Numbered from the stretch's first letter, positions 37,499 to 49,199 are shown. The stretch: 64,000 bases of DNA from Neodiprion pinetum (GCF_021155775.2 NC_060238.1:15600542-15664541); one strand, 5' to 3'. Numbers and translations: made by a program. Notes: generated by a model not told the origin, from the letters alone.

Positions 37499-38377
37499 AT
37501 GATCACACACACAGTCACACTCTCTGGACCAGTGCAATGCCCAAAGTGCAACGGGCTGGTCCGGGGCACAAAATACTTACAACACATACAGACCTGCACA
37601 CAAACAAACACAGACACACAACACCCACCAACAGTCACCCAAACTACACGAACCACAACCACGCAGACGATGACACACCCACTCACCAACAAACAAACAC
37701 CCCACACAACCACACACCCCACATCGACACCAACACCACGACACACACAACCTCGACACACACTACTCCCCGCATCACCCCCTTCATGGACACGCACCAG
37801 ACTCAGAAGACCACAGACAACGGAAGAGAGAATTATAGAAGCATTTGACAACATGGACACACTCACAGAACCAACGCATACAAGACAGACAAACAGAAAA
37901 CACTTGGGACCAACCCCAGAAATAATTGCCATCATCGCAAACTTACAAGCCGTAAGCACCCTGGACGAAGAACTACAAGCAGACAGAGACAAATACATGA
38001 TCAGACGGGCACACCAACGTACGAACACAAACGAGACAGAAGCCAGTACCTCCACACATCGACCACACACCACACACCAGACAGTACTACACAAAACACA
38101 CCCCTCGAACACACCAGACACCGACACCGACACAGACTCCACCACCTCCACCGCAGACACAGTCATACATATCAAAACAACACACACAACCACGCAAGAG
38201 ACACAAACGACAGATGACGACACAGACAATAACACCGACACCACCTCACTCACCGACACAGACGAACAGACACCAACACCCCAACCAACCACACACACAA
38301 CACGGGACGCAAGACGATACAAAAAAAAAAAACAATACGTAAACAGAAAAAGGAACAGAACAGAAAACACTAAGTAA
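37499..38377 (+). CDS. Gypsy third ORF with one zinc finger and a Thr-rich tail (292 aa)
   Basis: Not recognised as env: no signal peptide or membrane segment is seen. It opens with MITHTVTLSGPVQCPKCNGL and a C-x2-C-x11-H-x3-C finger (CPKCNGLVRG with QHIQTC). A long Thr/His/Pro-rich stretch follows, then a more ordered RTRLRRPQTTEERIIEAFDN segment and a basic end KKKKQYVNRKRNRTENTK. An overlapping frame (37087-37848) is open upstream. The finger looks like those at the start of some non-LTR proteins. Reality as a protein is uncertain because the A/C-rich strand makes open frames likely. Confidence 0.35.
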   Translation: MITHTVTLSGPVQCPKCNGLVRGTKYLQHIQTCTQTNTDTQHPPTVTQTTRTTTTQTMTHPLTNKQTPHTTTHPTSTPTPRHTQPRHTLLPASPPSWTRTRLRRPQTTEERIIEAFDNMDTLTEPTHTRQTNRKHLGPTPEIIAIIANLQAVSTLDEELQADRDKYMIRRAHQRTNTNETEASTSTHRPHTTHQTVLHKTHPSNTPDTDTDTDSTTSTADTVIHIKTTHTTTQETQTTDDDTDNNTDTTSLTDTDEQTPTPQPTTHTTRDARRYKKKKQYVNRKRNRTENTK

Positions 38378-39091
38378 ACTGACAACACCAAACCGACGGA
38401 CGAACAACGACAGACGGAGGCCAGAAAAACAGAGCACAACCCAAAAACACCAACGCAGAACCACGGAGAAGCAACCACGAGCCACAAGGAACAAGGAACA
38501 ACGCAGAAACTTATCAAGACCCACACCAACGAGAGCCAACGAACCAAAAACAAAAATTTAAGTACAAGTAGAACACATAAGAAAATAGATTGAGAAAAAC
38601 ACAAAGTACAAAAAGAACACCAAAGTTCCTACAAAATAGTATAAAAATAGTATAAGTTAGTATGAGAGAAAAATCATAATTTTGATAAATACATACAGGA
38701 GACCACGTAGAATGGGGTAGATTAGAACATAAAAAAAAATAGGCTAAGTAGGATAGAGTAGGGTACAAATAAAACCAACACAACCACTAAAAGCAAGTAC
38801 AAAACATAGAATGAGTAGATATAAGACAACCAACAACCCCAACACACAACACACACCCCGGCAAATACAACCCGACTCAAACCCCTTAACCCCGACAGAT
38901 CGGAGCGAACAGCAACCCGGACAACGGCAAAAGGATACGACAGCACACAGAAACGACGGAAAATACCAAAAGGAGGATACGCAAAAAGAAGAAAACCAAC
39001 CCCAAAGGAAAAACACAGACGAAATGACCACAAAACCCGTCACAAATTGACAAAAACGTCACGAAGCCGGCTCACCCTATAGGCCTCGCCC
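38378..39091. other. Gypsy 3' untranslated region
   Basis: A-rich non-coding stretch between ORF3 and the polypurine tract. Short ORFs are accidental. Confidence 0.6.
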
Positions 39092-39110
39092 TGCGTGGGG
39101 AGGGGGGAGT
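39092..39110 (+). other. Polypurine tract
   Basis: TGCGTGGGGAGGGGGGAGT runs directly into the 3' LTR start at 39111. Confidence 0.75.
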
Positions 39111-39739
39111 TGTGACGTTGCACCTAGAGTGCAAGTCACAACAAACCCTAAACCCGCGGGAAAGAGCCGAACGGGTGAGTCCCGGCCCGTCGGGAAACAC
39201 CCGAAGCTACCCGAAGCCCACCGACGACTGCGTCTCGCAGAAAGGAACGACTTAACACGGCACAAGCACCCGAGAAAGAGAGAGAGAGAGAGAGAAGGAG
39301 AACGAAGCGAGAAGCGGGACGTCCCCCTCCACACAGCCACCCAGCCACACCGACCGACGACACCCGGTTAGCCGGCGATCTACAGCCGATCTGCACCTCC
39401 CCCCATTCCTCCCCCCGCAATACCGACCTTTCCTCCCTCACACTCCCCGTCGCCCTACACCGCCCCCCCGCCGCGCGCGTACCTTTAAGCTAGAATTAAG
39501 TGACGCTAAGGGCTGAGGCGTGATCAGCCACATCCAACGTCTACAACCACTTTATACATATCTTTTATAGTTTTAAGTCGACTCCCCCCCCCCCCCCCCC
39601 CCCCCCGATCACAATACATCCATGCTCCCCAAAAATACACACACAAAGTTTAACCTATTCACTCAGTCTTGACTTTCTCGCCCCGTCTCTAATTGTTCCT
39701 CCCTTCCACATATTTAGTGCGGACTCAAAACCCATCACA
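39111..39739 (+). repeat. 3' LTR of the Gypsy element (629 bp)
   Basis: TGTGACGTTGCACC to ACCCATCACA, followed by the target duplication ACTT. It is close to the 5' LTR with few substitutions, so the insertion is fairly recent. Confidence 0.95.
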
Positions 39740-41147
39740 ACTTTCACGTTAATAATTTGTACGGTGCTCCTATGAGCTTTGCTCTGCCACACAGTTCCTT
39801 CGAATGGGTATCAGACTCCAGACAATGCGACGTTCTTACCGTCTCGGACGATGCGGAGTTTGGTCACATGCTGGAGGTAGATTTGGAATATCCTGCGTAA
39901 CTCCATGAAACTCATAAAGATTCACCATTGTGTCCGAAGCACTATGTATCTCCGATTTCGAACAATAAACAGCCAAAATTGACGGCCACGCTATTTTCCA
40001 AGAAAAACTACGTCGCTCACTACAGCGTTTTAAAACAATGCTTACAACTAGGCTTAAAATTACTCAAAATTCACAGAGTTCTCAAATTCGGGTGAACCCC
40101 GTGGCTCAAAAAATATATAGATTAAAATACCAATTTGTGGAAAATATCCCACGACGAATTCGAGAAAAATTTTTACACACTCATGAACAACGCAGTTTTT
40201 GGCAGAACAGTGGAAAACGTGCGAAAGTACAGAGATGTTCGATTGATCACCGAATGGGATGGACGGTACGGTGCTAAAGCTACCATAGCCAAGCCTAATT
40301 TTCACAGCTGCACCGTTTTCGACAAAGAGATGATTATCGTCGGAATGAGTAAGACGAAAGTCAAGTTGAATAAACCCTTGTATGCAGGTTTCTCCATCCT
40401 GGATGTGTCTAAAACATATATCCATGATTTTCATTATGATTATATTGAGCAGAAATTTGGCAACCGAGCAAAATTAATGTATACGGATACCGACAGTTTG
40501 ATTTACAATTTTACCGTCCCCGACATATACGAACATATGAAGGAGGACTTGCATGAATTCGACACGTCTGATTATCCGCTTGACAACGTTCATGGAATGC
40601 CTCGAGCAAACAAAAAAGTTCTCAGCTTGATGAAAGATGAGAATAACGAAAAAGTGCTAAATTGTACGCATTCCGAGTCTTGGGGGATAAAAAAGACAAT
40701 AAACGTGCCAAAGGTGTCAAAGGATCAGCGTTGAGAAGAATAACTTTCAACGATTATTTGGAATGTGTTTTGAACAGTGAAACTTTGTCCACAAATCAGG
40801 ATTTGATATTAGGTTAGAAGCACGAGGTATACACCGTAAAACAGCAGAAAGTGGCACTAAGCTGTGATGACGACAAGCTTATCGTGCTGCAAAACACAAC
40901 TGACACGCTTCCGTGGGGCTACAAGCCTGCACCTTGGGTTTGTAATTTATAATTGTACCATGATGTATGTAATGTTATTATGTAGGATAGTGAATAAGAA
41001 CGCTCCGAAATATAAAAACTTGAACAACGATGCATATGTCTGTCGATTGTCTGAAAATAAAGATGCATACTTGTTATGTGTCGGGTATAAAATGAAGAGG
41101 CACCTACGTTTTCACAAAAAATTTATTTATTCAAATGTGACATGTCC

Positions 41148-42064
41148 CATTTGTTTATACAACTGTTGTAAGTATTGTCAAAACCTGACCATTTAACGTA
41201 TATTTTTCTTCCACGCTTCTTGAGCACCTTCTCCGCCGGATAGATATCCGGATGTTCAACCTTGAGGAGCTCTAGTTCGTAGAAACCACCAGCGATGGGT
41301 TGATGTCGCTAGTCTTGGAGCTTGTACGTCACAGGATGAGTATTTTCCACTCGACTTATCGTGAATATTTCAGTCGTCCTATTGTGGGTGTAACTTTTCT
41401 CGAAGACAGTTTTAAATTAGCTGATTCGAACTTTGTCACCGGATTTGAATTTTGCCGATTTGGTAGGTATCGCTCGAAGCCCTCCGTACGCCTGACGTAA
41501 TAACAGCCTCTCGTTTGCAACGGTGACATCCGACGGTTTCATTCTTATGGCTCGGTGTTTGGCCATGTTGTAAGGCAAAACCAAATCAGGTAAGATATCG
41601 AGCCACTTGTAGCTTCCTTGCATGCTAAACCGTTTCTACATTTTACCTTTCAGCGTGCGATTGAAACGTTCACAGATCGAAGCCTTCAAATTACTGTACG
41701 TGGAGTAAAGTTTGATTCCGTAGCGTGTCATAAGCGATTCAAATTTCGAGTTGCAATATTCCGTTCCTCTGCCGACGTGTGAATTTTTCGAAACCCATCC
41801 TTGGACAAGCACAGATTCCATTGCCTTTGTAACATCATCTCCAGACTTGCTCTTTAGCGGTACATCCAACGCATACTTTGGAAAAAAATCAATGACTGTG
41901 AGCATGTACTTGTAGCCTTTGTTTTGTCCAGCGTACGACGTCATATCAACAAGATCCGCCTGCCAGGTTTCGTCGATGCAGCGCACGTCTACACGTCGAC
42001 GCGGGTCATTCCGGCGTGCAGGCTTATGCAGTTCAATCACCAGTGCTTGCTTTTCCTCGTTCAT
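41148..42064 (-). pseudogene. B2 integrase remnant
   Basis: Homologue of 22170-23087. 41636-42064 is open (MNEEKQALVIELHK, WQADLVDMT, SICERFNRT at the end). Stops follow at about 41633 and 41414, and the C-terminal part is further broken. The second aspartate region reads NSHVGRGTEY, so the usual HVDRG aspartate is replaced by glycine. Confidence 0.85.
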
Positions 42065-42425
42065 ATTCCAACGCTCTTAGTCGAGTGTCCAATTGAGAAA
42101 TGTTATCAGCGTTTCGAATCGACAGGTCTCTGCCTGTTTTAAAGTCTGTGTAAAAGGTATCCAAGGCTTTCTCCGTGGTGAGCTCTGAAGCTTTGAACAT
42201 TTGATCGAGGTTGTCGATTTGTTTTCACAGCACGTTGAATTTTCGTCTCAAGATTTTTAAAGCTACAGCATTGTTCGGCTCTGAGGGATCTGCGACATTG
42301 CACAGTCTCTTGTTCCGTATATCGTAATGCCCGTCCGCTGTTATTTGAAACCCGACACCCGGAGGACCGCGAGTGCTCGCAGCCATGTTTTTATTCAGAT
42401 GCCGTCCGAACACGTCGACGCTCAT
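42030..42425 (-). pseudogene. B2 fibre-like protein with a stop after the collar
   Basis: It is open from MSVDVFGRH through GPPGVGFQI and the collar NKRLCNVADPSEPNNAVALK to a stop near 42225, before the coiled coil. The collar is kept although the gene is dead. Confidence 0.7.
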
Positions 42426-42458
42426 CTCGGTAATGAATGAAAAAACGATGGGAGCCGC

Positions 42459-43357
42459 TTAATCAATGATTCCTGCTTCGCGTAGCTCTTCGATAATAGA
42501 GATTATTTCGTTATTGTGACTCAGATTTCCCGCTGCTTTGGATGCCAGAAGTAAACGAAGACACTCCACTAACTCATTTGGATCATCCTAGAAAACGTAT
42601 TCCGTTTCAACACCTTGTCGAGTGATCATAGCTTGCGGAAGTAGACCTTTACCCTTTCGGCGAGGTGATGGGAATTAATCCATTAATTCGGCAATGACAT
42701 TTTTGAATTTGTAACTGTTATCGTTTCGGACAGCCCCGTCAGATGAGTAATAATTCTCATGCGCGTTCGTTGCGAGGATGATGTTTTTAAAATTTTCCCG
42801 ATCTGCGGCGCTCACAGAAGAACCGTCAGGCTTCTTTTTGAACAGAAGTTCTAGCAAACCCTTCGTTTTCGGGTAACGCGTATTGTCAATACAGACGTAG
42901 TCACTCTCAAAAGATATCAACGAATCACCAATCATTAGTCCGTTTGAGAGGTTGCGTATACCGTACACGTCGTCCAATTCGCCTTTTGTCTTCGCATCTC
43001 TCATCAGTGCAAAATACTTATCCTTGATATTTTCGACTGGCGTTTCTACGATTGTTTCATCTCCTGCCGAAGCAAAGGAATCGTCCATTTCCGAAACAGT
43101 TTCATTTTTCGTTTCATTTTTCATCTGCTCTATTTCTTCTTCAATTTCCTGCACCTCTTGTTTCACAGGTTGAGTATCTTTTGAGGATATACCAGTTCAT
43201 GCAACAAAGTCACTACTGGTTTGAAAACGTCACTCGATTTCTGAGTCGTGAATTCCTTGCCCGACTTGAGCGATCTACGTTTTCGACGGATCGCAGCACT
43301 CGCTCGAGCGACCTGATGTGGGACATCTTTTTGCTTGGAAATTTCAGAGCTGTGCAT
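42459..43357 (-). pseudogene. B2 conserved orphan remnant
   Basis: Homologue of 23482-24372. Pieces are 43163-43357 (HSSEISKQKDVPHQVARAS) and 42675-43166 (acidic middle and YGIRNLSNGLMIGD). The C-terminal part downstream of 42675 is interrupted by stops, although the SIIEELREAG-type end is still visible near 42480. Confidence 0.8.
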
Positions 43358-43413
43358 GTTGACGCAACTGAGTCTGCAACGCTACTGCGTCCCTCGCTCA
43401 AAAACGCTAGATT

Positions 43414-44127
43414 TTATTTCTTTTCCAGGCTAACGAAAGAATCGAATCCCCTTCTGTATCGTGCTTCGTTGAGCTCACTGTCTTTGTCGATCACCAGATA
43501 CCCGTACTTCTCACCGTTCCAGCATGCAGAGCACACACTTTTGAACTCTGTGTAAGACATATCGGTGTTTATATGGTCGTTGTATACGTGTCCCAGGATC
43601 ATATCGTCTGGTTTAAGTAACACGAGTAAGTTGACGTTGTCGCGCACGAGATGTTTGGGAATACGCGCGTACGTCTGGCAGAGATATGAACAATCAACGT
43701 CGTGATATCTACCCATGCGGAAGTAGGCTCTAATATTGTCCTGCTTCTCGCACGCTACATCGTCAAATATGATTATTGAGTTGGGCCGTGCTTCTTCCAG
43801 TGTAATCACTTGCTCACGCTCGTTGAACGCAAAATACCCCGTATCCTCAACATGGTCCAACAATTGCTTCAACAATTGGTATTCAGGTGAGTTGAGAGAT
43901 TTCGACTAGATGTAGATATTCTTGAACCTGATTCCGTTGGGATGGGTTGTAAGTGTGAGCAACGCATTAGTTTCACCACATTTCGACGGTCCACAGAATA
44001 TTGCACGTACACTATTCGGGAGTAATTCACCGTGCCGTTTGTACTTTTTGACATTTTGCTCTGAAAGTTTGTCAAAATTCATTACGGTGAGCTTAGTAGG
44101 TTGTTTCTCAAACCGCATCTCGGACAT
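43414..44127 (-). pseudogene. B2 packaging ATPase remnant with altered Walker A
   Basis: The N-terminal piece 43906-44127 has CGPSKCGETNALL: the Walker A lysine is glutamate here. A stop near 43906 separates it from the C-terminal piece 43414-43875, which keeps Walker B IIIFDDVACE and runs to the natural end (SLEKK). Confidence 0.85.
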
Positions 44128-44190
44128 GACTGATCAGATTTGCTATAAATACCCCGTTTTCAAGCACTTTTCTTCAGTCAACGCACAAAC

Positions 44191-44966
44191 ATGATCGCGT
44201 ACAGAGGTAAACGAAGCAGCTGGCGGCAACATTGTGGCAAGGGTCTGGTGAATAAAATCATCAATAGCCTTCCAGTCGAATTGTATGTACCTGGTTATCA
44301 GTACTGTGAGCCTGGTACAAAATTAACAAAGAGACTTGCGCAAGGTGATCCGGGAATCAATCTTCTCGACGCAGCTTGCAAGGATCACGAAATTGCTTAC
44401 TCGCAGAATCGTGAAAATCTTGAAGTTAGAACTGAGGCTGATAGGGTGTTGGCTGAGAGAGCTTGGAAACGGGTTTTCGCAAATTTGGGTTAGAAGGCAG
44501 CCGCTTGGGCAGTAGCTAATGAAATGTAAATAAAATCGAAACTCGGAATGGGAATTTGAAAGTCAAAAAATGCGACCTTGAGAAAAATTATAAATGCTGC
44601 AAAACGTTCTATGGTTCCAAGCAACGATGCAAAAGCTATCGAATCTGCGCTGAAGGCAGCAGAGAACGCCGTTGAAAAAGTAGGTAGTAAATGTAAAGTG
44701 CGAACACCTCGCGTTCTACCGGTATCTTCAAAAGTCGGTGGTTTTCTACCGTTTCTAATTCCTGTTTTCGCTGGACTGAGTGCCACAGGCGCGTTAGCTG
44801 GTGGTGCGGCAGGTATAGCCAAAGCTGTAAACGATGTAAGTGCTGCCAAACGAGAACTGCGAGAGAGCAAACGACACAACAAAACTATGGAAGCTATCGC
44901 GTTGGGCAAAGAGCTTCATATGAAACCGTACTAAACAGGTCTAGGTCTCCATCTTTCAATAAACTA
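44191..44966 (+). pseudogene. B2 PLA2-domain protein remnant
   Basis: It starts at the ATG at 44191 (MIAYRGKRSSWRQHCGKGLV), which shows the true leader of the family. The calcium loop reads YCEPGT (Gly to Glu) and the catalytic block CKDHEIAYS has lost the usual HD pair. A stop lies at 44491-44493 and others follow. The hydrophobic GGFLPFLIPVFAGLSATGAL segment is open at 44578-44934. Confidence 0.8.
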
Positions 44967-44972
44967 GATGTG

Positions 44973-45347
44973 ATGCTACCACGTCGAGCGTTGACTGATT
45001 TGAACTTATTGAAATATGCAGAATTCTCTGAGGTTTCGCATTTTCGAGGTGTTTTCATGCGAAACGAAATGCCCGAAAACGGTCCTCGAAAAAACGAGTC
45101 AGCTATAATCAACCTTGACGACAAAGACGGTCCGGGAACACACTGGGTTGCATACAAGAAACGCAAAAATACTTTCGATTACTTTGACAGTTTCGGCAAC
45201 CTTTAACCACCCTCAGACCTCATAAAATACCTCCGCGTTGGTAGTGTCGAATACAATCATGAAAGGTACCAGGATTATGATACATTTGAATGCGGACACT
45301 TGTGTCTGAAATTTCTGAGTGGTAAGCTATATAATCATGGTGCATGA
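44973..45347 (+). pseudogene. B2 adenain-like protease with one internal stop
   Basis: It starts at an ATG at 44973 (MLPRRALTDLNLL), the only copy with a clear start. It is open through GPGTHWVAYKKRKNTFDYFD to a TAA at 45204-45206, right after SFGNL. The same frame continues to the CGHLCLKFLSG cysteine block and the natural stop at 45345-45347, for a full length of 124 codons. Confidence 0.8.
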
Positions 45348-45377
45348 TTCATCAGAGTCAGTCTACCACTCGCAGTC

Positions 45378-46064
45378 ATGGATGATTCGTTAACGTTAAG
45401 GATTTCAGGAACCTCTTCGATTCTCGAGGCAGAATATTTCCCACCGATCGAACTTGCTCCTGATAAAAGTTATGCTCTTGGCTTGGTAGAATTAGTAATC
45501 TTTAATTCGATTCCCGACGTTGATGTTGTCCACAATAAAATTTACGTAGCTGACAAAGTGATCACAATACCTACCGGCAGCTACGAGATCGAGGACATAG
45601 CAAAGCATCTTCAAAACGTGCTAAGAGATACAGATATCAGGCTCGGCATCAAACCCAACAATAATACATTACGCAGCGAAATCACATGCAACCACACGAT
45701 TAACTATGAGACGAATGATTTCATTGCTCAACTTTTGGGATCCACACCACGTGTATTTGAGGTTGATGAAACTAACGGATCAGACGTGCCTGTGACTATA
45801 CTCAAGGTCAACGCGTTGCAAGTCGAGTGTAGCATCACAACGGGCGCCTACGTCAATGGACACAAAGTACACACTATTTACGAGTTCTTCCCGACTGTCC
45901 CACCAGGATATAAGATCGTGGAAGTACCGTCGCACGTCATTTACCTTCCGACCACTGTCAGGACAACAAATCACGTTCAGCTCCGGTTAGTGAATCAAGA
46001 CGGTCACCTGGTCGATTTTCGTGGAGAAGATATTACTGTGGGACTACATATGAAATCGCAATAA
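45378..46064 (+). CDS. B2 penton-like minor capsid protein (228 aa), intact
   Basis: It starts MDDSLTLRISGTSS with blocks YALGLVELVIFNSIPDV, TGSYEIEDI, SITTGAYVNGHKVHTIYEF and GYKIVEVPSHVIYLP. The full frame is open, unlike the B1 copy, although its neighbours are broken. Probably chance survival; no expression is implied. Confidence 0.75.
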   Translation: MDDSLTLRISGTSSILEAEYFPPIELAPDKSYALGLVELVIFNSIPDVDVVHNKIYVADKVITIPTGSYEIEDIAKHLQNVLRDTDIRLGIKPNNNTLRSEITCNHTINYETNDFIAQLLGSTPRVFEVDETNGSDVPVTILKVNALQVECSITTGAYVNGHKVHTIYEFFPTVPPGYKIVEVPSHVIYLPTTVRTTNHVQLRLVNQDGHLVDFRGEDITVGLHMKSQ

Positions 46065-46067
46065 ACG

Positions 46068-46256
46068 ATGAGAATTGAATATAACGGATTGTCAAAGAGT
46101 AGGTATATCAGTAAGTCGGCATGCCCCGATCAAGTCAGTTATCGATCGATTCCCGAACCGTTAACACCTCGAAACGTGCAGTTCCTGATAGCTCTGGGTC
46201 TGAATCTGACCACGTTTGGAAGAGGAATTGTTAGATTTTGTCGATCGATTCAGTAA
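46068..46256 (+). CDS. B2 conserved micro-ORF, C-terminus replaced by a solo LTR
   Basis: It starts 3 bases after the penton stop (MRIEYNGLSKSRYISKS) and keeps LTPRNVQFLIALGLNLTTFG. The solo LTR at 46229 enters the last codons, so the final residues (VRFCRSIQ) come from the LTR. The original end, as in B1, continues after the LTR at 46544. Confidence 0.65.
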   Translation: MRIEYNGLSKSRYISKSACPDQVSYRSIPEPLTPRNVQFLIALGLNLTTFGRGIVRFCRSIQ

Positions 46257-46543
46257 ATAAATACTCTCTTTCATTTATTGTTAATGAAGAACAATTTAAT
46301 CAGTCAATAACTTTGACGGTAAACTCATTTAATAAAGACTACATTGTGTCATGAGAGTCGACGACGAACAAGAAGGAGCAGTCGCAGTACAGACTTTCTC
46401 ATCGATTCTCGATCTCACTAATACTAATACGCGCCGTATGCGCCTTACCTCCACTGCGCATACTGGGCTCTATAGTAATACATAGTACATAGTATGCATA
46501 TATATATGCATATATGTAGTATTCTGAAATTACATTCTCAACA
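46229..46543. mobile_element. Solo LTR (315 bp), copia-like
   Basis: It starts TGTTAGATTTTG and ends ACATTCTCAACA, giving TGTTR...YAACA ends, flanked by the 5-bp duplication GGAAT at 46224-46228 and 46544-46548. B1 has one GGAAT at this site. It contains AATAAA. Confidence 0.85.
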
Positions 46544-46598
46544 GGAATTTCCGACAACTGAAAATCCGATTCTCCTGTTTTATCATCTGCTACGTATT

Positions 46599-47812
46599 AT
46601 GGAGGAAGAAATCGTAAACATTCAAACACCAGTCGTCTTTGACGAATCCGTTGCGCATCACGAGATTCACGCTCACAAACCTTACGCCTCGTCAACTTTC
46701 AACAACAGCGATGAAATTCAAATCACCTTTCAGCGTCAGGATTTATGCATATTACCCAGCAAAAGTTCGGTACATATCCATGGACGATTCCTCAAACCTG
46801 ATATTACAGCTACTGTGAACACACAGCTCGTAAACAACGCCATCTGTCATCTGTTTGAAGAAATTCGCTACGAAATTAATGCAGTTGAGATTGATGGAAG
46901 CAAGAACGTTGGCTTGACAAGTCTCATAAAGGGTTACGCTTCCCTGCACCCTGCTTAGACTTGGCTGATGGAGAACGCTGGATGGCTTGATGTAGAAGAG
47001 AAGAAAAAATTAACCGATGCCGAGGGTAATTTTTACGTACTGATACCGCTCAGCATAATATTGGGTTTCGCTGAGGACTACCGTAAGATCGTTGTCAACG
47101 CTAAACATGAGTTAATTTTGACGAGATCAAAAACTGACGTCAAGGCAATCATGCATACTCAACAGGAGGAATTGAAAATCGATCAATGCAGTGAAATGGC
47201 TAATACCGTATTTGAAAATCGCGGATCAGAAAAAAGTTTACCAACTAAATTTCATTCAGAGAGATCCGCCTATTTCGATGAGCTTCCGTAGTTGGGAATT
47301 GTACGAATATCCCTTACTTCCCACAACTTCGAAACACGTTTGGACTGTGAAAACTTCCACTCAGCTTGAAAAAACTCGGTACATCATTTGGGTTTCCAAA
47401 CAAGTGGAAAGAACAAGACCGGCAAGAACGCAAGTCATTTCGATCACTGCAATATCACGGACGTCAAGCTATTTTTAAACTCTCAATCTCATCCGTACGG
47501 TAACCTGAACCTCGACATGAGTCGTAATCTGTACGCGCTCCTGTACGAGATGTACGCAAACTTCCAAGCTACCTACTACGACAAGAACCCCGAGCCGTTG
47601 CTGACAGAGAGTGAATTCCTTCGAGACGTCCCCTTGTTCGTTATCGACTGTTCAAAACAAAACGAATCTTTGAAGTACGGACCTGTCGACATCCGTCTTG
47701 AATTTGAAGTTAAAATGACTTTCCCGCTGAAACATCGGCGTACTGCTTGATTGTTTACGATCGTATTGTCGAATACAAGTCGCTCAGTGGTGGAGTCAAA
47801 AAGTTGCTATAA
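46599..47812 (+). pseudogene. B2 hexon-like remnant
   Basis: It starts at the ATG at 46599 (MEEEIVNIQTPVVFDES). Lesions are a stop near 46958, frame changes near 47170-47190 and 47390, and another near 47715. Readable blocks are ICHLFEEIRYEINAVEID, SMSFRSWELYEYP and the C-terminal HDRIV region. Confidence 0.85.
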
Positions 47813-47850
47813 AAGCTGACCCGTTCCCACCATCTCGCACAGTTCGAAGA

Positions 47851-48444
47851 TAGGCTTATCGTTGACATACATGGCTTTCGTAGACCTTTCAACAGTATCT
47901 TTACATTGAAAGATTTGGCTTTAATTTCAATCTACTGGGAAGCATCTCTATCAATGTTTTTCTTCAAGCCACCTTACGAATGGGATTGTCTGGACGTCAA
48001 ATACAAAAGCCAAAATTCTTGGTTGGAACGCTATTTTTACGGTTCACCTTGGAGCTGTGGAACCATACCGTTTGAGGAAGTTGAGAAGACCATTGAAGAC
48101 AGGCTGCGCAGAGCTGAAACCGTGTACGTAGAAGGAGAAGAAAAACGAGATTGGTTGCTCTAAATTGTCCCCAAAGTTGAAATCATCGATATGCTGGACT
48201 TTGGCTGCCGTCGCTTCAAACCTTGCAAAAAACTTCAGCCGTGTTTCTAAGATGCGACGTTCATACAATACCCAACGCAATCTGTGCAGATCGAAGCTAT
48301 TTGATACTCCATAATTGGCTAGAAAATCATCATACTGTTCGGGCTGCAAGGGTGTACGTTTTGTGTTACTGCGCAGAAGCGTCTACAAGAACAGTCATGC
48401 ATTCCTGGCGAATATATCATCGTGGTTATGATACTGTTGAATAA
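47851..48444 (+). pseudogene. B2 exonuclease-like orphan remnant
   Basis: The start position reads ATA. It is open mainly over 47906-48163 (FFFKPPYEWD, GSPWSCG, TVYVEGEEKRDWLL) with a stop at 48161-48163 and a later frame change. The end matches B1 (YCAEAS). Confidence 0.75.
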
Positions 48445-48599
48445 AATTATTGTACTATCGTTGTGAAGTAATTGTCAACTGTACCCTAAAATTGTACTTC
48501 ATAAAACTCTTTTTTAAAGAATATTCATGAAATAATTTTACACCTTCAACTTTACCTTAGCTCTTAAGAGAGAATTTTTTTCAATACAAAGCTTACGTA

Positions 48600-48910
48600 A
48601 GATTCAACCTTGCGCCCCATCCTTGACCGAGCTGTACTCAAACCGAGTTACGTTCTGCATTCCTGGAGCGATAGTCACCCAACACCGCAGATCTTCGGCT
48701 CTGAATGTATACCACTGCAGCTACCGGTCGATCGTGCACTCTGGTCTTGACTGAACCCGTCCAAAATTTATCGTAGACTTCACATCACAGTTACAAGACG
48801 CAAACGCAGCTCGAAACCCTCCATCATTGCTTGGTGGTGTTTGAAGTACCATTTTCTCAGATTTTAAGACTTAATTCTAGATACAATTCAAGGTACAAAA
48901 CGTACGTGAC
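48600..48910. repeat. B2 copy of the 130-bp module and flank
   Basis: It matches 29345-29540 in B1 and is repeated at 51222-51445 on the other side of the LTR-like insertion. Confidence 0.65.
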
Positions 48911-49154
48911 AGCAGCGCGACGAAAATCAGGATCATCGCTCGTCTCGAGACTCTACGTTCAGTTTTCACTCTAAGAAGACGTGCTATCGATAGATCGTAC
49001 CGCTATTACTATCTCTTGTATCTCTCGTATCGTAAATTCAGTTTCTCGCTTTTGTTACCGCATCTTCGGTGCCTTCTCTATCTTCTTTTTTACGTGAGTG
49101 AGGTTCCTTTTCTATTTTGTGAAGCCACGAAATTACTTGCAATACATCGTATCT

Positions 49155-49156
<2 letters not shown>

Positions 49157-49195
<39 letters not shown>
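49157..49195. repeat. (TC)n microsatellite
   Basis: A short CT dinucleotide run inside the LTR-like insertion. Confidence 0.9.

Positions 49196-49199
<4 letters not shown>

Larger units (their letters stand above)
31641..39739 (+). mobile_element. Ty3/Gypsy-type LTR retrotransposon inserted in B2 polB
   Basis: 8.1 kb with two LTRs, a primer binding site, gag, pol, an extra ORF and a polypurine tract, flanked by the 4-bp duplication ACTT (31637-31640 and 39740-39743). The pol order is protease, RT, RNase H, integrase. The coding strand is strikingly A/C-rich and G/T-poor. Lesions are a gag frameshift plus stops and one stop inside integrase. It inserted into B2 after that element had integrated. 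Confidence 0.95.
30803..40952 (+). pseudogene. polB: B2 polB C-terminal remnant, split by a MITE and a Gypsy element
   Basis: It starts where B1 polB reads GAGAAGCTCGAGGAC (about 20397) and ends at 40952. Segments are 30803-30852, 31243-31640 and 39740-40952. Motif A is cut by the Gypsy insertion just after YLMYF, while motif B (NNAVFGRTVENVR) and motif C (MYTDTDSLIY) lie in the last segment. Several stops and a frameshift near 40660 are present. It is not a working polymerase. Confidence 0.85.

Noticed and set aside
37387..38604. Long minus-strand ORF of 405 aa
   Set aside because: It lies opposite the A/C-rich Gypsy strand, is Val/Cys/Ser-rich and has no domain; the base skew explains the open frame.
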